41,715 nt of DNA from contig NZ_JAAXKY010000057.1 in assembly GCF_012911925.1 (NCBI RefSeq), positions 1 to 41,715 on the forward strand, given 5' to 3'. Shown piece by piece: positions 6,569 through 14,019 of the stretch. This stretch comes from Pseudonocardia xinjiangensis (GTDB taxonomy: Bacteria > Actinomycetota > Actinomycetes > Mycobacteriales > Pseudonocardiaceae). The notes beneath the pieces are model-generated. The model worked only from the letters and a program-made list of their open reading frames with translations, ran no database searches and was not told the origin of the DNA. Positions within the stretch are counted from its first letter, which is position 1, and each line of letters begins with the position of its first letter. Made by a program: the position numbers and the translations under genes.

Positions 6569-7801
6569 TCATGCGCTCTTTCGACGAGTTACGAAAACGG
6601 CCTGCCGCTCACCGCGAATGACGTCACCATCGATCACAACACGTGCAACATCTTCCATGTCGGGCACGGTATACATTGGGTTCAGCAGGCATGACTCCAC
6701 AATGCTGCGGAGGCCACGTGCTCCGGTCGATCGCTGCATCGCGAGATCGGCAATCGCAGCCAATGCGTTTGGCGTGAACTCAAGCTCAACATGATCTATG
6801 GCGAAGAGTTGCTGGTACTGCTTGATAATTGCATTCCGGGGTTCTGTTAAGATTCGAACAAAGTCCTCCCGGGTCATCTCATGCAGTGTTGCGATTACGG
6901 GAAGGCGACCAACGAGTTCGGGAATCAGCCCGAACTTCACCAGATCCTCGGGCAATATCTCGACTGCTGGTTCGGTCTGGCGCGTAGGGAGTTGAGCGCC
7001 GAAGCCCAAGCCTCGGGATCCCTGTCGACGATTCGCAGTCTCCTCAATTCCCGAAAATGCGCCACCGGCGATGAAAAGAATGTTGGTGGTGTCAATCTGA
7101 ATGAACTCCTGATGGGGGTGCTTTCGTCCACCTTGGGGCGGCACTGATGCTACGGAACCCTCAACGATCTTCAGAAGTGCTTGTTGAACGCCCTCGCCGG
7201 ATACGTCACGGGTGATCGACGGATTCTCGCTTCTTCGGGCAACCTTATCGATCTCATCGATGTAGATGATCCCCTTCTGGGCTCTTGAGACGTCGTAGTC
7301 GGCGGCTTGAATCAGTTTCAGAAGGATGTTCTCTACATCTTCGCCGACGTAACCCGCCTCAGTCAATGCCGTTGCGTCCGCGATAGCGAAAGGAACATCG
7401 AGGAGCCGAGCCAAGGACTGGGCCAGGAGTGTCTTTCCTGATCCCGTCGGTCCTAATAGTAGGACATTGGATTTGGCAATCTCGACCTCCTCTTCCTTGC
7501 GGTTGGCGGAATGTTGGATACGCTTGTAGTGGTTGTAGACCTGCACGGCCAGTGTAATTTTTGCGTGTTCTTGCCCGATGACAAATCCGTCAAGGAACTG
7601 ACAAATTTCCGATGGTTTCGGTAGGTCGCACTCGCCATTCTCGGTGATGCCTGATTGGAACTCCTCTTCGATGATCTCATTGCAGAGGTCGATGCATTCA
7701 TCGCAGATATACACCCCTGGCCCGGCGATCAGTTTCTTGACCTGCTTCTGGCCCTTCCCGCAGAATGAGCATCGGAGAAGGGTATCGCCTGTCTTTGTCA
7801 T
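6569..7801 (-). CDS. clpX: ClpX paralogue, ATP-dependent protein unfoldase, island-borne
   Basis: 410 aa, a complete ClpX. The N-terminal zinc-binding domain has Cys11, Cys14, Cys33 and Cys36. The AAA+ module has Walker A GPTGSGKT (117-124), pore-1 loop GYVG (150-153), Walker B IIYIDEID (178-185), RKH loop (226-228), and sensor II GARGLR (360-365). The ClpP-docking tripeptide LGF (265-267) is intact, so it could engage ClpP. ClpX unfolds substrates, including SsrA-tagged ones, for ClpP. It is not beside clpP, its codon use and GC are lower than the neighbouring chromosome, and it lies between two direct repeats, so it is most likely an acquired second copy with the housekeeping clpX elsewhere. 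Start at ATG 7801 with a GGGGTGAG site. Confidence 0.93.
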   Translation of the reverse strand: MTKTGDTLLRCSFCGKGQKQVKKLIAGPGVYICDECIDLCNEIIEEEFQSGITENGECDLPKPSEICQFLDGFVIGQEHAKITLAVQVYNHYKRIQHSANRKEEEVEIAKSNVLLLGPTGSGKTLLAQSLARLLDVPFAIADATALTEAGYVGEDVENILLKLIQAADYDVSRAQKGIIYIDEIDKVARRSENPSITRDVSGEGVQQALLKIVEGSVASVPPQGGRKHPHQEFIQIDTTNILFIAGGAFSGIEETANRRQGSRGLGFGAQLPTRQTEPAVEILPEDLVKFGLIPELVGRLPVIATLHEMTREDFVRILTEPRNAIIKQYQQLFAIDHVELEFTPNALAAIADLAMQRSTGARGLRSIVESCLLNPMYTVPDMEDVARVVIDGDVIRGERQAVFVTRRKSA

Positions 7802-7861
7802 TACATCTCACCCCGCCGGAAGGTACTTTCGTGGCGCTGGAGATGCCCACGGATCTGTGTC

Positions 7862-7889
7862 AGCTTAATGGATGTTCTATGCCGCGCAA
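7862..7889 (-). promoter_or_regulatory. Candidate promoter of the clpX-like gene
   Basis: On the minus strand TTGCGC (7884-7889) and TAAGCT (7862-7867) are separated by 16 bp, about 60 bp before the start codon. The match to the primary sigma consensus is moderate. Confidence 0.3.
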
Positions 7890-7922
7890 GGGCTCCGTGT
7901 ACGCGCGGAGCGAACAGTCGAA

Positions 7923-8156
7923 CTACCTGCGGGAGTAGCCTCTACGAGCGGCGCGTAGGAGTGGATGTATGGCCGCACGGGCGGCACCCAACCCGTTGTG
8001 GTCTGCCGCTCGGTCGGGAAGCTGTGACCACGGCCCGGTGAGAATCCAAGATACGCTGTCCTCCCAGAGGAACCACGTCGGGCGGACAGTAGGCCCTGCG
8101 GTTGCGACCCGCGCCGTCAGTGGATCCTGCAGGAACTCATCAACATCGAAGTCCAT
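7923..8156 (-). pseudogene. Broken pyridoxamine 5'-phosphate oxidase-like gene
   Basis: From the ATG at 8156 the translation opens with a convincing flavin-split-barrel N-terminus: DEFLQDPLTARVATAGPTVRPTWFLWED, then SWILTGPWSQLPDRA. After about 50 residues the similarity to the family ends and the frame runs into an Arg/Ala-rich tail. Full proteins of this family have about 130 or more residues with a conserved second half, which is missing. I call it a remnant cut by recombination; the ssrA fragment nearby suggests an element end close to it. Confidence 0.6.
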
Positions 8157-8417
8157 GCCGCACATGCTCGGGGCTGAACCCGAGTCAAGGTCAACAGGGG
8201 GAGATCGGTCGCCGTCCCAGGCCACGCCAGGGGTCCTGTGGCAGTGCCGCGCCCAGGATCAAGCACCAGAACCTGGCAGTCAAAACGCACGTCACGTGCC
8301 ACACCCGTGCCACAGGGTCCGGTCAATTACGGTCACTACGGGCACACGCAGACGCTCGCGGAGCTGCGCGAACGCCCTCGTCGTTGCCGCTGATCCACAT
8401 TTGCAAGGTGGGGGTTT

Positions 8418-8445
8418 AGGGGTTCGATTACCCTCGTCTCCACCA
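8418..8445 (+). other. tmRNA (ssrA) 3'-end fragment, candidate attachment site
   Basis: A T-arm-like AGGGG-TTCGATT-ACCCT (one mismatched pair) is followed directly by CGTCTCC-ACCA. CGTCTCC can pair with GGGGACG, the usual 5' end of actinobacterial tmRNA. The rest of ssrA is absent. Integrases often use the ssrA 3' end, leaving such a copy at the far end of an island. Confidence 0.55.
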
Positions 8446-8522
8446 GCAATAACAGTGTGCCTCAGGACTCCGACTCCTCTATCTGGGGCAGGATCGCAGC
8501 TGCAGGGGCTTCACGGTGCAGC

Positions 8523-8550
8523 TTGCGGTAGCGCAATCCTGCGGTAACGT
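8523..8550 (+). promoter_or_regulatory. Candidate leaderless promoter of the methyltransferase gene
   Basis: TTGCGG (8523-8528) and TAACGT (8545-8550) are separated by 16 bp. The GTG at 8557 lies seven bases after the -10 box and has no Shine-Dalgarno, as expected for a leaderless transcript. Confidence 0.5.
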
Positions 8551-8556
8551 CGTCCG

Positions 8557-9186
8557 GTGACACGCGCGATGCAGGAGGACTGGAACGCGGAGGCGGCCCG
8601 GTTCGACGAGCAGCCGGATCACGGCCTGCACGACGGATTAGTCCGGGAAGCCTGGACGCTGGTGCTGCAGGAAGCTCTTCCGGCCCCGCCGGCTAGGGTC
8701 CTGGACGTAGGCTGCGGCACCGGTTCAGTCTCCGTCCTACTCGCCGAACTGGGTCACAGGGTGCAGGGCATCGACATCGCTCCACGGATGCTCGAGCAGG
8801 CCGCTGCCAAGGCCAAGCGCCGCGGCGTCGAAGTCGCTTTCCTCGAAGGCGACGCCAGCCGGCCGGCGGTGAAAGGCCCGTTCGACGTCGTGCTGTGCCG
8901 GCACGTCCTCTGGGCTTTGCCCGACGTGTCCGCTGTTCTGGACCGCTGGACGACTCTGCTCGTGCCGGGCGGTCTGCTGGTGCTCATTGAGGGGCGCTGG
9001 CACACGGGCGCTGGTTGGCGCTCCGACGATCTGCTGCCGCTGGTCCGAGCCGCGACGAGCACCGCCGTCCTGCGCCCCCTCGTGGATCCAGATCTGTGGG
9101 GAGGGCCGATCGAGGACGAGCGGTACCTGATCATCGCGACCGCTGGGAAGGAACCGCCGTTCCGCACCGGTACCGGGGACAGGTAG
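8557..9186 (+). CDS. Class I SAM-dependent methyltransferase
   Basis: 209 aa. The SAM-binding motif VLDVGCGTG lies at residues 48-56, followed by the acidic loop GIDIAP and the post-motif FDVVLCRHVLWALPD, all typical of small-molecule or ubiquinone-type (UbiE-like) methyltransferases. The substrate cannot be told from sequence. GTG 8557 is preferred because it coincides with the expected transcript start of the promoter just upstream; ATG 8569 is an alternative. The gene lies inside the island between the ssrA fragment and the second direct repeat, so it may be cargo. Confidence 0.85.
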   Translation: MTRAMQEDWNAEAARFDEQPDHGLHDGLVREAWTLVLQEALPAPPARVLDVGCGTGSVSVLLAELGHRVQGIDIAPRMLEQAAAKAKRRGVEVAFLEGDASRPAVKGPFDVVLCRHVLWALPDVSAVLDRWTTLLVPGGLLVLIEGRWHTGAGWRSDDLLPLVRAATSTAVLRPLVDPDLWGGPIEDERYLIIATAGKEPPFRTGTGDR

Positions 9187-9200
9187 CTCCTCGACCCACA

Positions 9201-9571
9201 CGAGCCACCGGCCGTGGCGGGGAACATCTGGGGCACATCCTCAGCGTCACTCGCGATACTGGGTGGCACAGCTCGATCCGCAACCGCCTGGTCATCGGCA
9301 CTCTGAGTGGCGCCGCAATGGTCAGAGGGCCACCGGAAACGCGTTTGCAAGGCGGGTCTCCGATGGTTACACCGTGCTCGACCGCGGGAGCCTGTGGGCG
9401 CGGGGAGCGGAGTGCGGCAGCGGTCGGGCGGTAGTGACCAGATCTGTGACCAGGACGCGTCGAGACCGCCCGACATGGCGCGCGACCAGTGAGACGGTCG
9501 ACGACGGCAGTCCGAGGTCAGGGTGCTGGCAGTGACACTGGCGAGACACCTAGAGACGCTCTACGCCTGAC
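9201..9571 (+). repeat. Direct repeat, copy 2, abutting the tRNA fragment
   Basis: The same arm as 6042-6416, with scattered substitutions and small indels. It ends exactly where the tRNA 3' half starts. The pair brackets about 2.8 kb with clpX, the oxidase remnant, the ssrA fragment and the methyltransferase gene. Confidence 0.8.
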
Positions 9572-9613
9572 TCATAACCCAGAGGTCGTAGGTTCGAATC
9601 CTACCCCCGCTAC
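9569..9613 (+). other. 3' half of a tRNA-Met(CAT), island attachment site (att)
   Basis: CTCATAA (anticodon loop with CAT), then ACCCAGAGGTCG, a perfect T-arm GTAGG-TTCGAAT-CCTAC, acceptor strand CCCCGCT and ACCA. The 5' half (which should begin AGCGGGG) is absent; the sequence before the anticodon is the direct-repeat arm instead. An integrase crossover in the anticodon region explains this. The intact tRNA gene and the integrase are expected to the left of position 1. Confidence 0.75.
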
Positions 9614-9618
9614 CAGCG

Positions 9619-9652
9619 AGAACGGCCCCCGGACATCAGTCCGGGGGCCGTT
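9619..9652 (+). terminator. Strong Rho-independent terminator behind the tRNA-Met 3' end
   Basis: AACGGCCCCCGGAC (9619-9632), loop ATCA, then GTCCGGGGGCCGTT (9637-9650) and a short T run. It is a perfect 14-bp stem, presumably the original terminator of the tRNA gene. Confidence 0.9.
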
Positions 9653-9920
9653 TTCATGCCCGCGGTAGCAAGGATCGTAGTAGGCCTCGGTCGGCAGGCC
9701 TCCGGAGCGGGGTCCTCGGGGCCGGTGACGGCCCGCTCGATCAACTGGCTGATGAGCTCGGCGGCGGCAGGCTATCCCGACCGGCCGACTGGCTACCGCT
9801 GATCTGCTCGTGGCCCCTCCGACTGCAGGCTGAGCAGCGGTACGCAACGTCCGGCCTCTGGATCCACGCCCTCGAAGCGTTTAGCGTCATGATCGACATT
9901 CGTCGTCGACGGGGGACCGC
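9653..9920. other. Spacer upstream of bioY, no supported gene
   Basis: About 270 bp between the tRNA terminator and bioY. ORFs crossing it are shadows, one of them the well-known artefact from the antisense strand of a tRNA. No biotin-repressor palindrome could be recognised with confidence. Confidence 0.5.
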
Positions 9921-10508
9921 ATGACCAGCATCGGAACCGCAGGCCCGAGAAGAGTACTAGCCGACGTGCTGCCCGGCGGCGCCGTCCGTGACCTCGCCCT
10001 GGTGGTGGGCTCGGCGGTGTTCGTCGGTTTGTCTGCACAGGTGGCGATCCCCCTCGGGTTCACCCCGGTGCCCCTGAGCGGGCAGACCTTCGCCGTGCTG
10101 CTTGCCGTCGCGGTGATCGGACCTGCCCGCGGCCTGCTCGGGATGGCTGTCTACCTGGCGGCCGGCGTCGCGGGGCTTCCGTGGTTCACCCAGCACACCT
10201 CTGGATGGGGCGGCGCCAGCTTCGGCTACATCGTCGGTTTCCTCCTGGCCGCGGTGCTCGTCGGTGGCCTCGCTCGTCGGGGAGGAGACCGCACCCCGAC
10301 CCGTACGGTGGGCATCATGATCGTCGGAAACCTCGCGATCTACGCGGTCGGCGTGCCGTGGCTGATGGTTACCGTCGGAATCGGGTTCGGGCAGGCGCTC
10401 GCGCTCGGTGTCCTCCCCTTCCTGATCGGTGACGCGATCAAGATCGCGGTTGCTGCCGGACTCCTGCCCACCGCATGGCATCTCGTCCATCGGGCCGAGC
10501 GGGACTAG
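9921..10508 (+). CDS. bioY: BioY biotin transporter (ECF-type substrate-binding component)
   Basis: 195 aa, with about six membrane segments. Family features seen: AQVAIPLGFTPVPLSGQTFAVLL, then GARGLLGMAVYLAAGVAGLP-like residues around 55-80, ending with a C-terminal GDAIKIAVAAGLLPTA. BioY binds biotin in the membrane and acts alone or with the energy-coupling BioMN/EcfAAT proteins, which are not present here. Start at ATG 9921 with GGGGGA upstream. It is the first recognisable chromosomal gene to the right of the att site. Confidence 0.92.
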   Translation: MTSIGTAGPRRVLADVLPGGAVRDLALVVGSAVFVGLSAQVAIPLGFTPVPLSGQTFAVLLAVAVIGPARGLLGMAVYLAAGVAGLPWFTQHTSGWGGASFGYIVGFLLAAVLVGGLARRGGDRTPTRTVGIMIVGNLAIYAVGVPWLMVTVGIGFGQALALGVLPFLIGDAIKIAVAAGLLPTAWHLVHRAERD

Positions 10509-10668
10509 CCAGGGAAGGACACCTCTCGGGCTCCGCCCGAACCCGCACCGCTCGGAGGTCAGGGGAGTGCGGCGCGGGTGGTGATCTCCTTGCGGCACGG
10601 GATGCCGTCAGTGTCGGGGGCGGTACCAGGCTGACGCCGCAGCCAGCAGGCGGGAGTGCTGCTGGTGG

Positions 10669-11427
10669 TCAGAGGAGGGCGCCCCCGGAGACTTCGAGGC
10701 GTTCTGCGGTGACCCAGCGCATCTGGTCGGAGACGAGGGCGGCGATCGCGTCCCCGATCTCCTCGGGCCGACCGACCCGTCCGAGAGCGGTCTGTGTGGC
10801 CAGGTAGCCGCGTAGTTCGGCGTTGTCTCGCATCGCGCCGCCGTTGAAGTCGGTTGCGGTGGGTCCGGGGGCGACGGTGTTGATGCGGATTCCGCGGGGT
10901 CCGAGTTCCACGGCGAGGGTGCGAGTGAGGGCTTCGACGGCGGATTTCGCTGCCGTGTAGATCGACGTTCCGGGGCTCACGTGCCGGGTCAGGGACGTCG
11001 AGATGTTCACGATCCGGCTGCCGTCGCCCATGAGTGGCACGAGTGCCTGGATCAGGAAGAAGGTGCCGCGGAAGTTGGTGCCGACCAGCAGGTCGAATCG
11101 TTCGGGTGTGACCTCTGCCAGCGGGTCGAACAGCCCGATGCCTGCGTTGTTGACCAGCACGTCGAGCCGGCTCGCTCCCCAGCGGGAGGTCAAGCCCTGC
11201 TCCAGGTCGGAGACGAACGCGGAGAAGGCGGAGACGTCGCTGATGTCGAGCGGCATGGTCATGACGTCCCCGCCTGCGGCTTCGATGAGCCGAGCCGTGT
11301 CCGTGGCCTCACCGCCCGGACGGTGGGTGACCACGATGCGGTATCCGGCAGCGGCGAGGGACCGTGCGGCGCTGCGGCCCAGGCCTCGGTTGCCGCCGGT
11401 GATCACGGCGACGCGGTGGTCGGTCAT
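10669..11427 (-). CDS. SDR-family oxidoreductase
   Basis: 252 aa from ATG 11427, which overlaps the stop of the upstream Ddn-like gene (ATGA). The frame is open 18 codons further, but translational coupling and the usual family start (TDHRVAVITGGNRGLG) decide against it. The NAD(P)-binding motif GGNRGLG, NNAG, the active-site S and YTAAK, and PGPTATDF are all present, as in classical FabG-like reductases. The pair faces a TetR regulator across a palindromic operator, so all three probably respond to one small molecule. Confidence 0.9.
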   Translation of the reverse strand: MTDHRVAVITGGNRGLGRSAARSLAAAGYRIVVTHRPGGEATDTARLIEAAGGDVMTMPLDISDVSAFSAFVSDLEQGLTSRWGASRLDVLVNNAGIGLFDPLAEVTPERFDLLVGTNFRGTFFLIQALVPLMGDGSRIVNISTSLTRHVSPGTSIYTAAKSAVEALTRTLAVELGPRGIRINTVAPGPTATDFNGGAMRDNAELRGYLATQTALGRVGRPEEIGDAIAALVSDQMRWVTAERLEVSGGALL

Positions 11428-11849
11428 ATCAGGGCTTCCTTCGTGAACGTGACGTGGACGAGCGGGCTGCCTGCCATCCACTGCTCCAGCGGCTCGACCG
11501 GCTGGGGGATCCCGGCGGGATTCCAGGCCTGGTCGAGGTCGGCGATGATCGCGCGGAAGACCCTCGCCCGATGCGCGGCGTCGCGGATCGGTGTTCCCAC
11601 CGCATCCAGGTCGGCGCGCACTCCATGCTTCAGATGGAAGGTGAAGCCGGGGTTCTTCACGATGTTCGCGTACCAGTCGCGGCGTGCCGGCTGGGTCGAC
11701 AGGTAGATCTCGCCATCAGCCCGGTAGAACCACACCTCGATCCGGTGGTGCCTGCCGGTTCGGGCACCGGTCGTCGTGATGTCGATCGTGCGTTCTCGCG
11801 CAGGAGACGCTGGGCTGATCGCCAGCGCGTTCTGTATCGACGGGTCCAT
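11424..11849 (-). CDS. Deazaflavin (F420)-dependent nitroreductase (Ddn-like)
   Basis: 141 aa. The sequence ITTTGARTGRHHRIEVWFYRADGEIYLST, WYANIVKNPGFTFHLKHG and the C-terminal region match the Ddn / nitroreductase-family deazaflavin-dependent oxidoreductases, split-barrel enzymes that use F420H2 to reduce quinones or nitro compounds. First gene of a two-gene operon with the SDR; the operator overlaps its upstream region. Substrate unknown. Confidence 0.87.
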   Translation of the reverse strand: MDPSIQNALAISPASPARERTIDITTTGARTGRHHRIEVWFYRADGEIYLSTQPARRDWYANIVKNPGFTFHLKHGVRADLDAVGTPIRDAAHRARVFRAIIADLDQAWNPAGIPQPVEPLEQWMAGSPLVHVTFTKEALI

Positions 11850-11860
11850 GACTGCTCCAG

Positions 11861-11882
11861 TGTAAGTAATTAATTACTTACA
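11861..11882. promoter_or_regulatory. Perfect 22-bp palindromic operator for the TetR regulator
   Basis: The half site TGTAAGTAATT (11861-11871) is followed at once by its exact reverse complement AATTACTTACA. It stands 11 bp upstream of the Ddn-like gene and about 50 bp before the TetR start, in an otherwise GC-rich gap. TetR dimers typically bind such sites. Confidence 0.85.
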
Positions 11883-11933
11883 AGCTAGGGTCATCGTGAA
11901 CCCTTGTCAACGTGACTGACCAGGAGGTCCCCC

Positions 11934-12509
11934 TTGCCCGCCAGAAACCCGGAAGCGACGAAGGCCCGGATCCTCGACGCCGCGGTCGGCGAGTTCGCCG
12001 CGCACGGCTTCGCCGGTGCCCGCGTCGAACGCGTCGCCCGACGGGCGGCGACGAACATCCGGATGATCTATGCCTACTTCGGCAGCAAGGACTCGCTGTT
12101 CGACGCCGCGCTCGTCGATTCCGTCCGCTCCATGGCCGCGGCCGTGCCGCCGACGACAGAGGACCTGCCGGGCTGGGCAGGCAGGCTGTTCGACTACCAC
12201 GGGCGTGCGCCGGCGGCGATGCGCATCAGCCTGTGGGCTCAACTCGAACGCCCTCAGGCGGCATCCGAACCCATGGAGAGCTACCTGGCCAAGACGGCGC
12301 AGGTCGCAGATGCCGCCAGCTCACCCCTCCCCGCAGTCGACCTGCTCACGATCATCTACGCCGTCGCCCAGGCGTGGTATCTCACACCGGTCGGGCTGCT
12401 CTCTGCGGACGGCTCAGACCCCTCCGACGACGTGCGCATCGCCGCGCATCGAGCGGCACTGGTGACAGCCATCCGAAGAATGGTGGAAGGCCAGGCGGAA
12501 CACGGATAG
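11934..12509 (+). CDS. TetR-family transcriptional regulator
   Basis: 191 aa from TTG 11934, placed by a good AGGAGG at 11921-11926. The N-terminal helix-turn-helix (ARILDAAVGEFAAHGFAGARVERVARRAATNIRMIYAYFGSKDSLF) is typical; the C-terminal ligand domain carries LWAQLERPQA and is similar to TetR proteins with a YcdC-like C-terminus. It is divergent from the Ddn-SDR operon and almost certainly binds the 22-bp palindrome to repress both directions. Ligand unknown. Confidence 0.92.
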   Translation: MPARNPEATKARILDAAVGEFAAHGFAGARVERVARRAATNIRMIYAYFGSKDSLFDAALVDSVRSMAAAVPPTTEDLPGWAGRLFDYHGRAPAAMRISLWAQLERPQAASEPMESYLAKTAQVADAASSPLPAVDLLTIIYAVAQAWYLTPVGLLSADGSDPSDDVRIAAHRAALVTAIRRMVEGQAEHG

Positions 12510-12604
12510 GGCCGCAGTTGCGAGGGGCGCCGTTTTCAGGTCCTGGGCAGTAAGCCTCGGTCGGCCGGCCGATGAGCTCCCCGGCGTGTCCACTGCTCTC
12601 TCGG

Positions 12605-13489
12605 TCAGGTGGTCATCGCCCACGCGTCGTCGAGCCGGGCCAGCTCGACGGCCGCCAGGTTGATCGATGCCGCCGCGATGTTCGCCCGAGCGTGACCGAC
12701 CCGGGTTGTGCCGGGGAGGGGCACCACGTCAGCGCCGTATGAGGGGCCGCGGCTGTGAACCCAGGCGAGCGCGATCTGCCCGACGGATGCCTCGTGAGCG
12801 GCGGCGATCTCACGCAGGGTCGCCTGCTTCGCGTCGTCCGTCCGGACGTGGCCCCTCGGCTCGTGCAGCGCGCCGTGGCTGGTCGGTGAGTGCGCGACGA
12901 TGGTGATGCCGAGGGCTGCCGCGGTCTGGGCGAGTGTGCTCTCGATGCTGCGTGCGGACAGCGACCACTGTTCCTGGAGCGCGGTGACCGGGTGGACGGC
13001 ATGGGCACGCTTCAGGTCCTCGGCCGTCACGTTCGAGAGGCCGATGGCACCGATCTTGCCCGCGTCGAGCAGGCCGGTCATGGCGACGATCGTCTCCTCG
13101 ATGGGGACCGTGTCGCTGCGATGGTGCAGGTAGTAGAGGTCGATGTGATCGGTCCGGAGGCGCCGGAGGCTGGCTTCGCATGCCTGGCGTACGTACTCGG
13201 CGTCGGCCCGGACGTCGAAGCCCTCCGCGACGTCGTCGTGCCACACCAGACCGAACTTGCTCGCGAGGACCACATCATCCCTGCGCCGGGCGATCGCGCG
13301 GCCGACGAGGTCCTCGTTCTGGTAGGCGTCGGCGGTGTCGATCATCCGGACGCCTGCGTCGAGGGCGGCATCGATGACACGGACAGGGTCCCGGTCGGGA
13401 TCCGCTGAGTCGGTCACGCGTAGGCGCATCGCGCCGAACCCTTGCCGGCCCATGTCGATGGCGCCGGGAGCCGTTCTGCTGCTGGTCAC
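12605..13489 (-). CDS. Aldo/keto reductase
   Basis: 294 aa. The catalytic tetrad of the AKR fold is visible: Asp51 and Tyr56 in MIDTADAYQ, Lys78 in LASKFG and His122 in DLYYLHHRSD. The C-terminal ALAWVHSRG and VPLPGTTRVGH segments form the NADPH-binding region. Similar to the Tas/AKR12-13 type cytosolic reductases; the substrate cannot be deduced. It is convergent with the TetR gene and stands alone. ATG 13489 (MTSSRTAPG) fits the family. Confidence 0.93.
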   Translation of the reverse strand: MTSSRTAPGAIDMGRQGFGAMRLRVTDSADPDRDPVRVIDAALDAGVRMIDTADAYQNEDLVGRAIARRRDDVVLASKFGLVWHDDVAEGFDVRADAEYVRQACEASLRRLRTDHIDLYYLHHRSDTVPIEETIVAMTGLLDAGKIGAIGLSNVTAEDLKRAHAVHPVTALQEQWSLSARSIESTLAQTAAALGITIVAHSPTSHGALHEPRGHVRTDDAKQATLREIAAAHEASVGQIALAWVHSRGPSYGADVVPLPGTTRVGHARANIAAASINLAAVELARLDDAWAMTT

Positions 13490-13559
13490 GGGCGAACGGT
13501 AGGGCCTGAACCGGACTTCAGGTCCAGTCGTCGAGTGGATCCGCCCGTCACCGTCTGAT

Positions 13560-13838
13560 CTATCCCGTCGCGAGGCTGGGGACGGTGCTCATCTCAGCTC
13601 TCAGCCGATCGAGCCGGGGAGTACGAGTCGGAGGCGCCTCCGTCCAGCGCTGTGCGCCACAGTGACAGACCTGCCGCCAGTTCTGCGGCGCCTCCAGGCA
13701 GCACGTGAAGCCGTCGTAGATCCAGTCGTGCTGGCCCCGGTCGAGGCACGCCCAGTAACGGGCGTCGTCGTCCGGCACATCCGGCGGGAGCCGGGGGCAG
13801 CGGCACGGCCCGGGTGCCGCGTCGTCATCCGTCTTCAT
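13560..13838 (-). CDS. Small Cys-rich hypothetical protein
   Basis: 92 aa with eight cysteines spread in CRC, WACL, FTCCLE and VCHCG contexts, plus several Trp residues, suggesting zinc binding. I do not recognise a domain. It does not overlap another supported gene, and it starts with ATG. It lies between the aldo/keto reductase gene and the CPBP gene. Moderate support only. Confidence 0.45.
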   Translation of the reverse strand: MKTDDDAAPGPCRCPRLPPDVPDDDARYWACLDRGQHDWIYDGFTCCLEAPQNWRQVCHCGAQRWTEAPPTRTPRLDRLRAEMSTVPSLATG

Positions 13839-14019
13839 GGAGACCTCAGGCTCTCAGTGCACGTGCGTCGATACCCTCGTCGGACGGTGGCCGTCAGGAT
13901 GGCACCCCGGCACGCGACTCCGGCAAAAGGCCTCTCACCCGGGCCGGTGGGGTTCTCCCCACCTCGGACCGGAGGTGCACAGGCGTGTCTCTCCGGGCGG
14001 CCCGCGATTGACTTTCCGC

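Noticed and set aside
9572..9847. Minus-strand ORF ending VAGVGFEPTTSGL
   Set aside because: This peptide is the known artefact obtained when the antisense of a tRNA 3' half is translated. It covers the tRNA fragment and terminator, so it is not a gene.
12540..12590. Similarity to 9678-9765 (CCTCGGTCGGC and GATGAGCTC words)
   Set aside because: Only short shared words; not long enough to claim a repeat.
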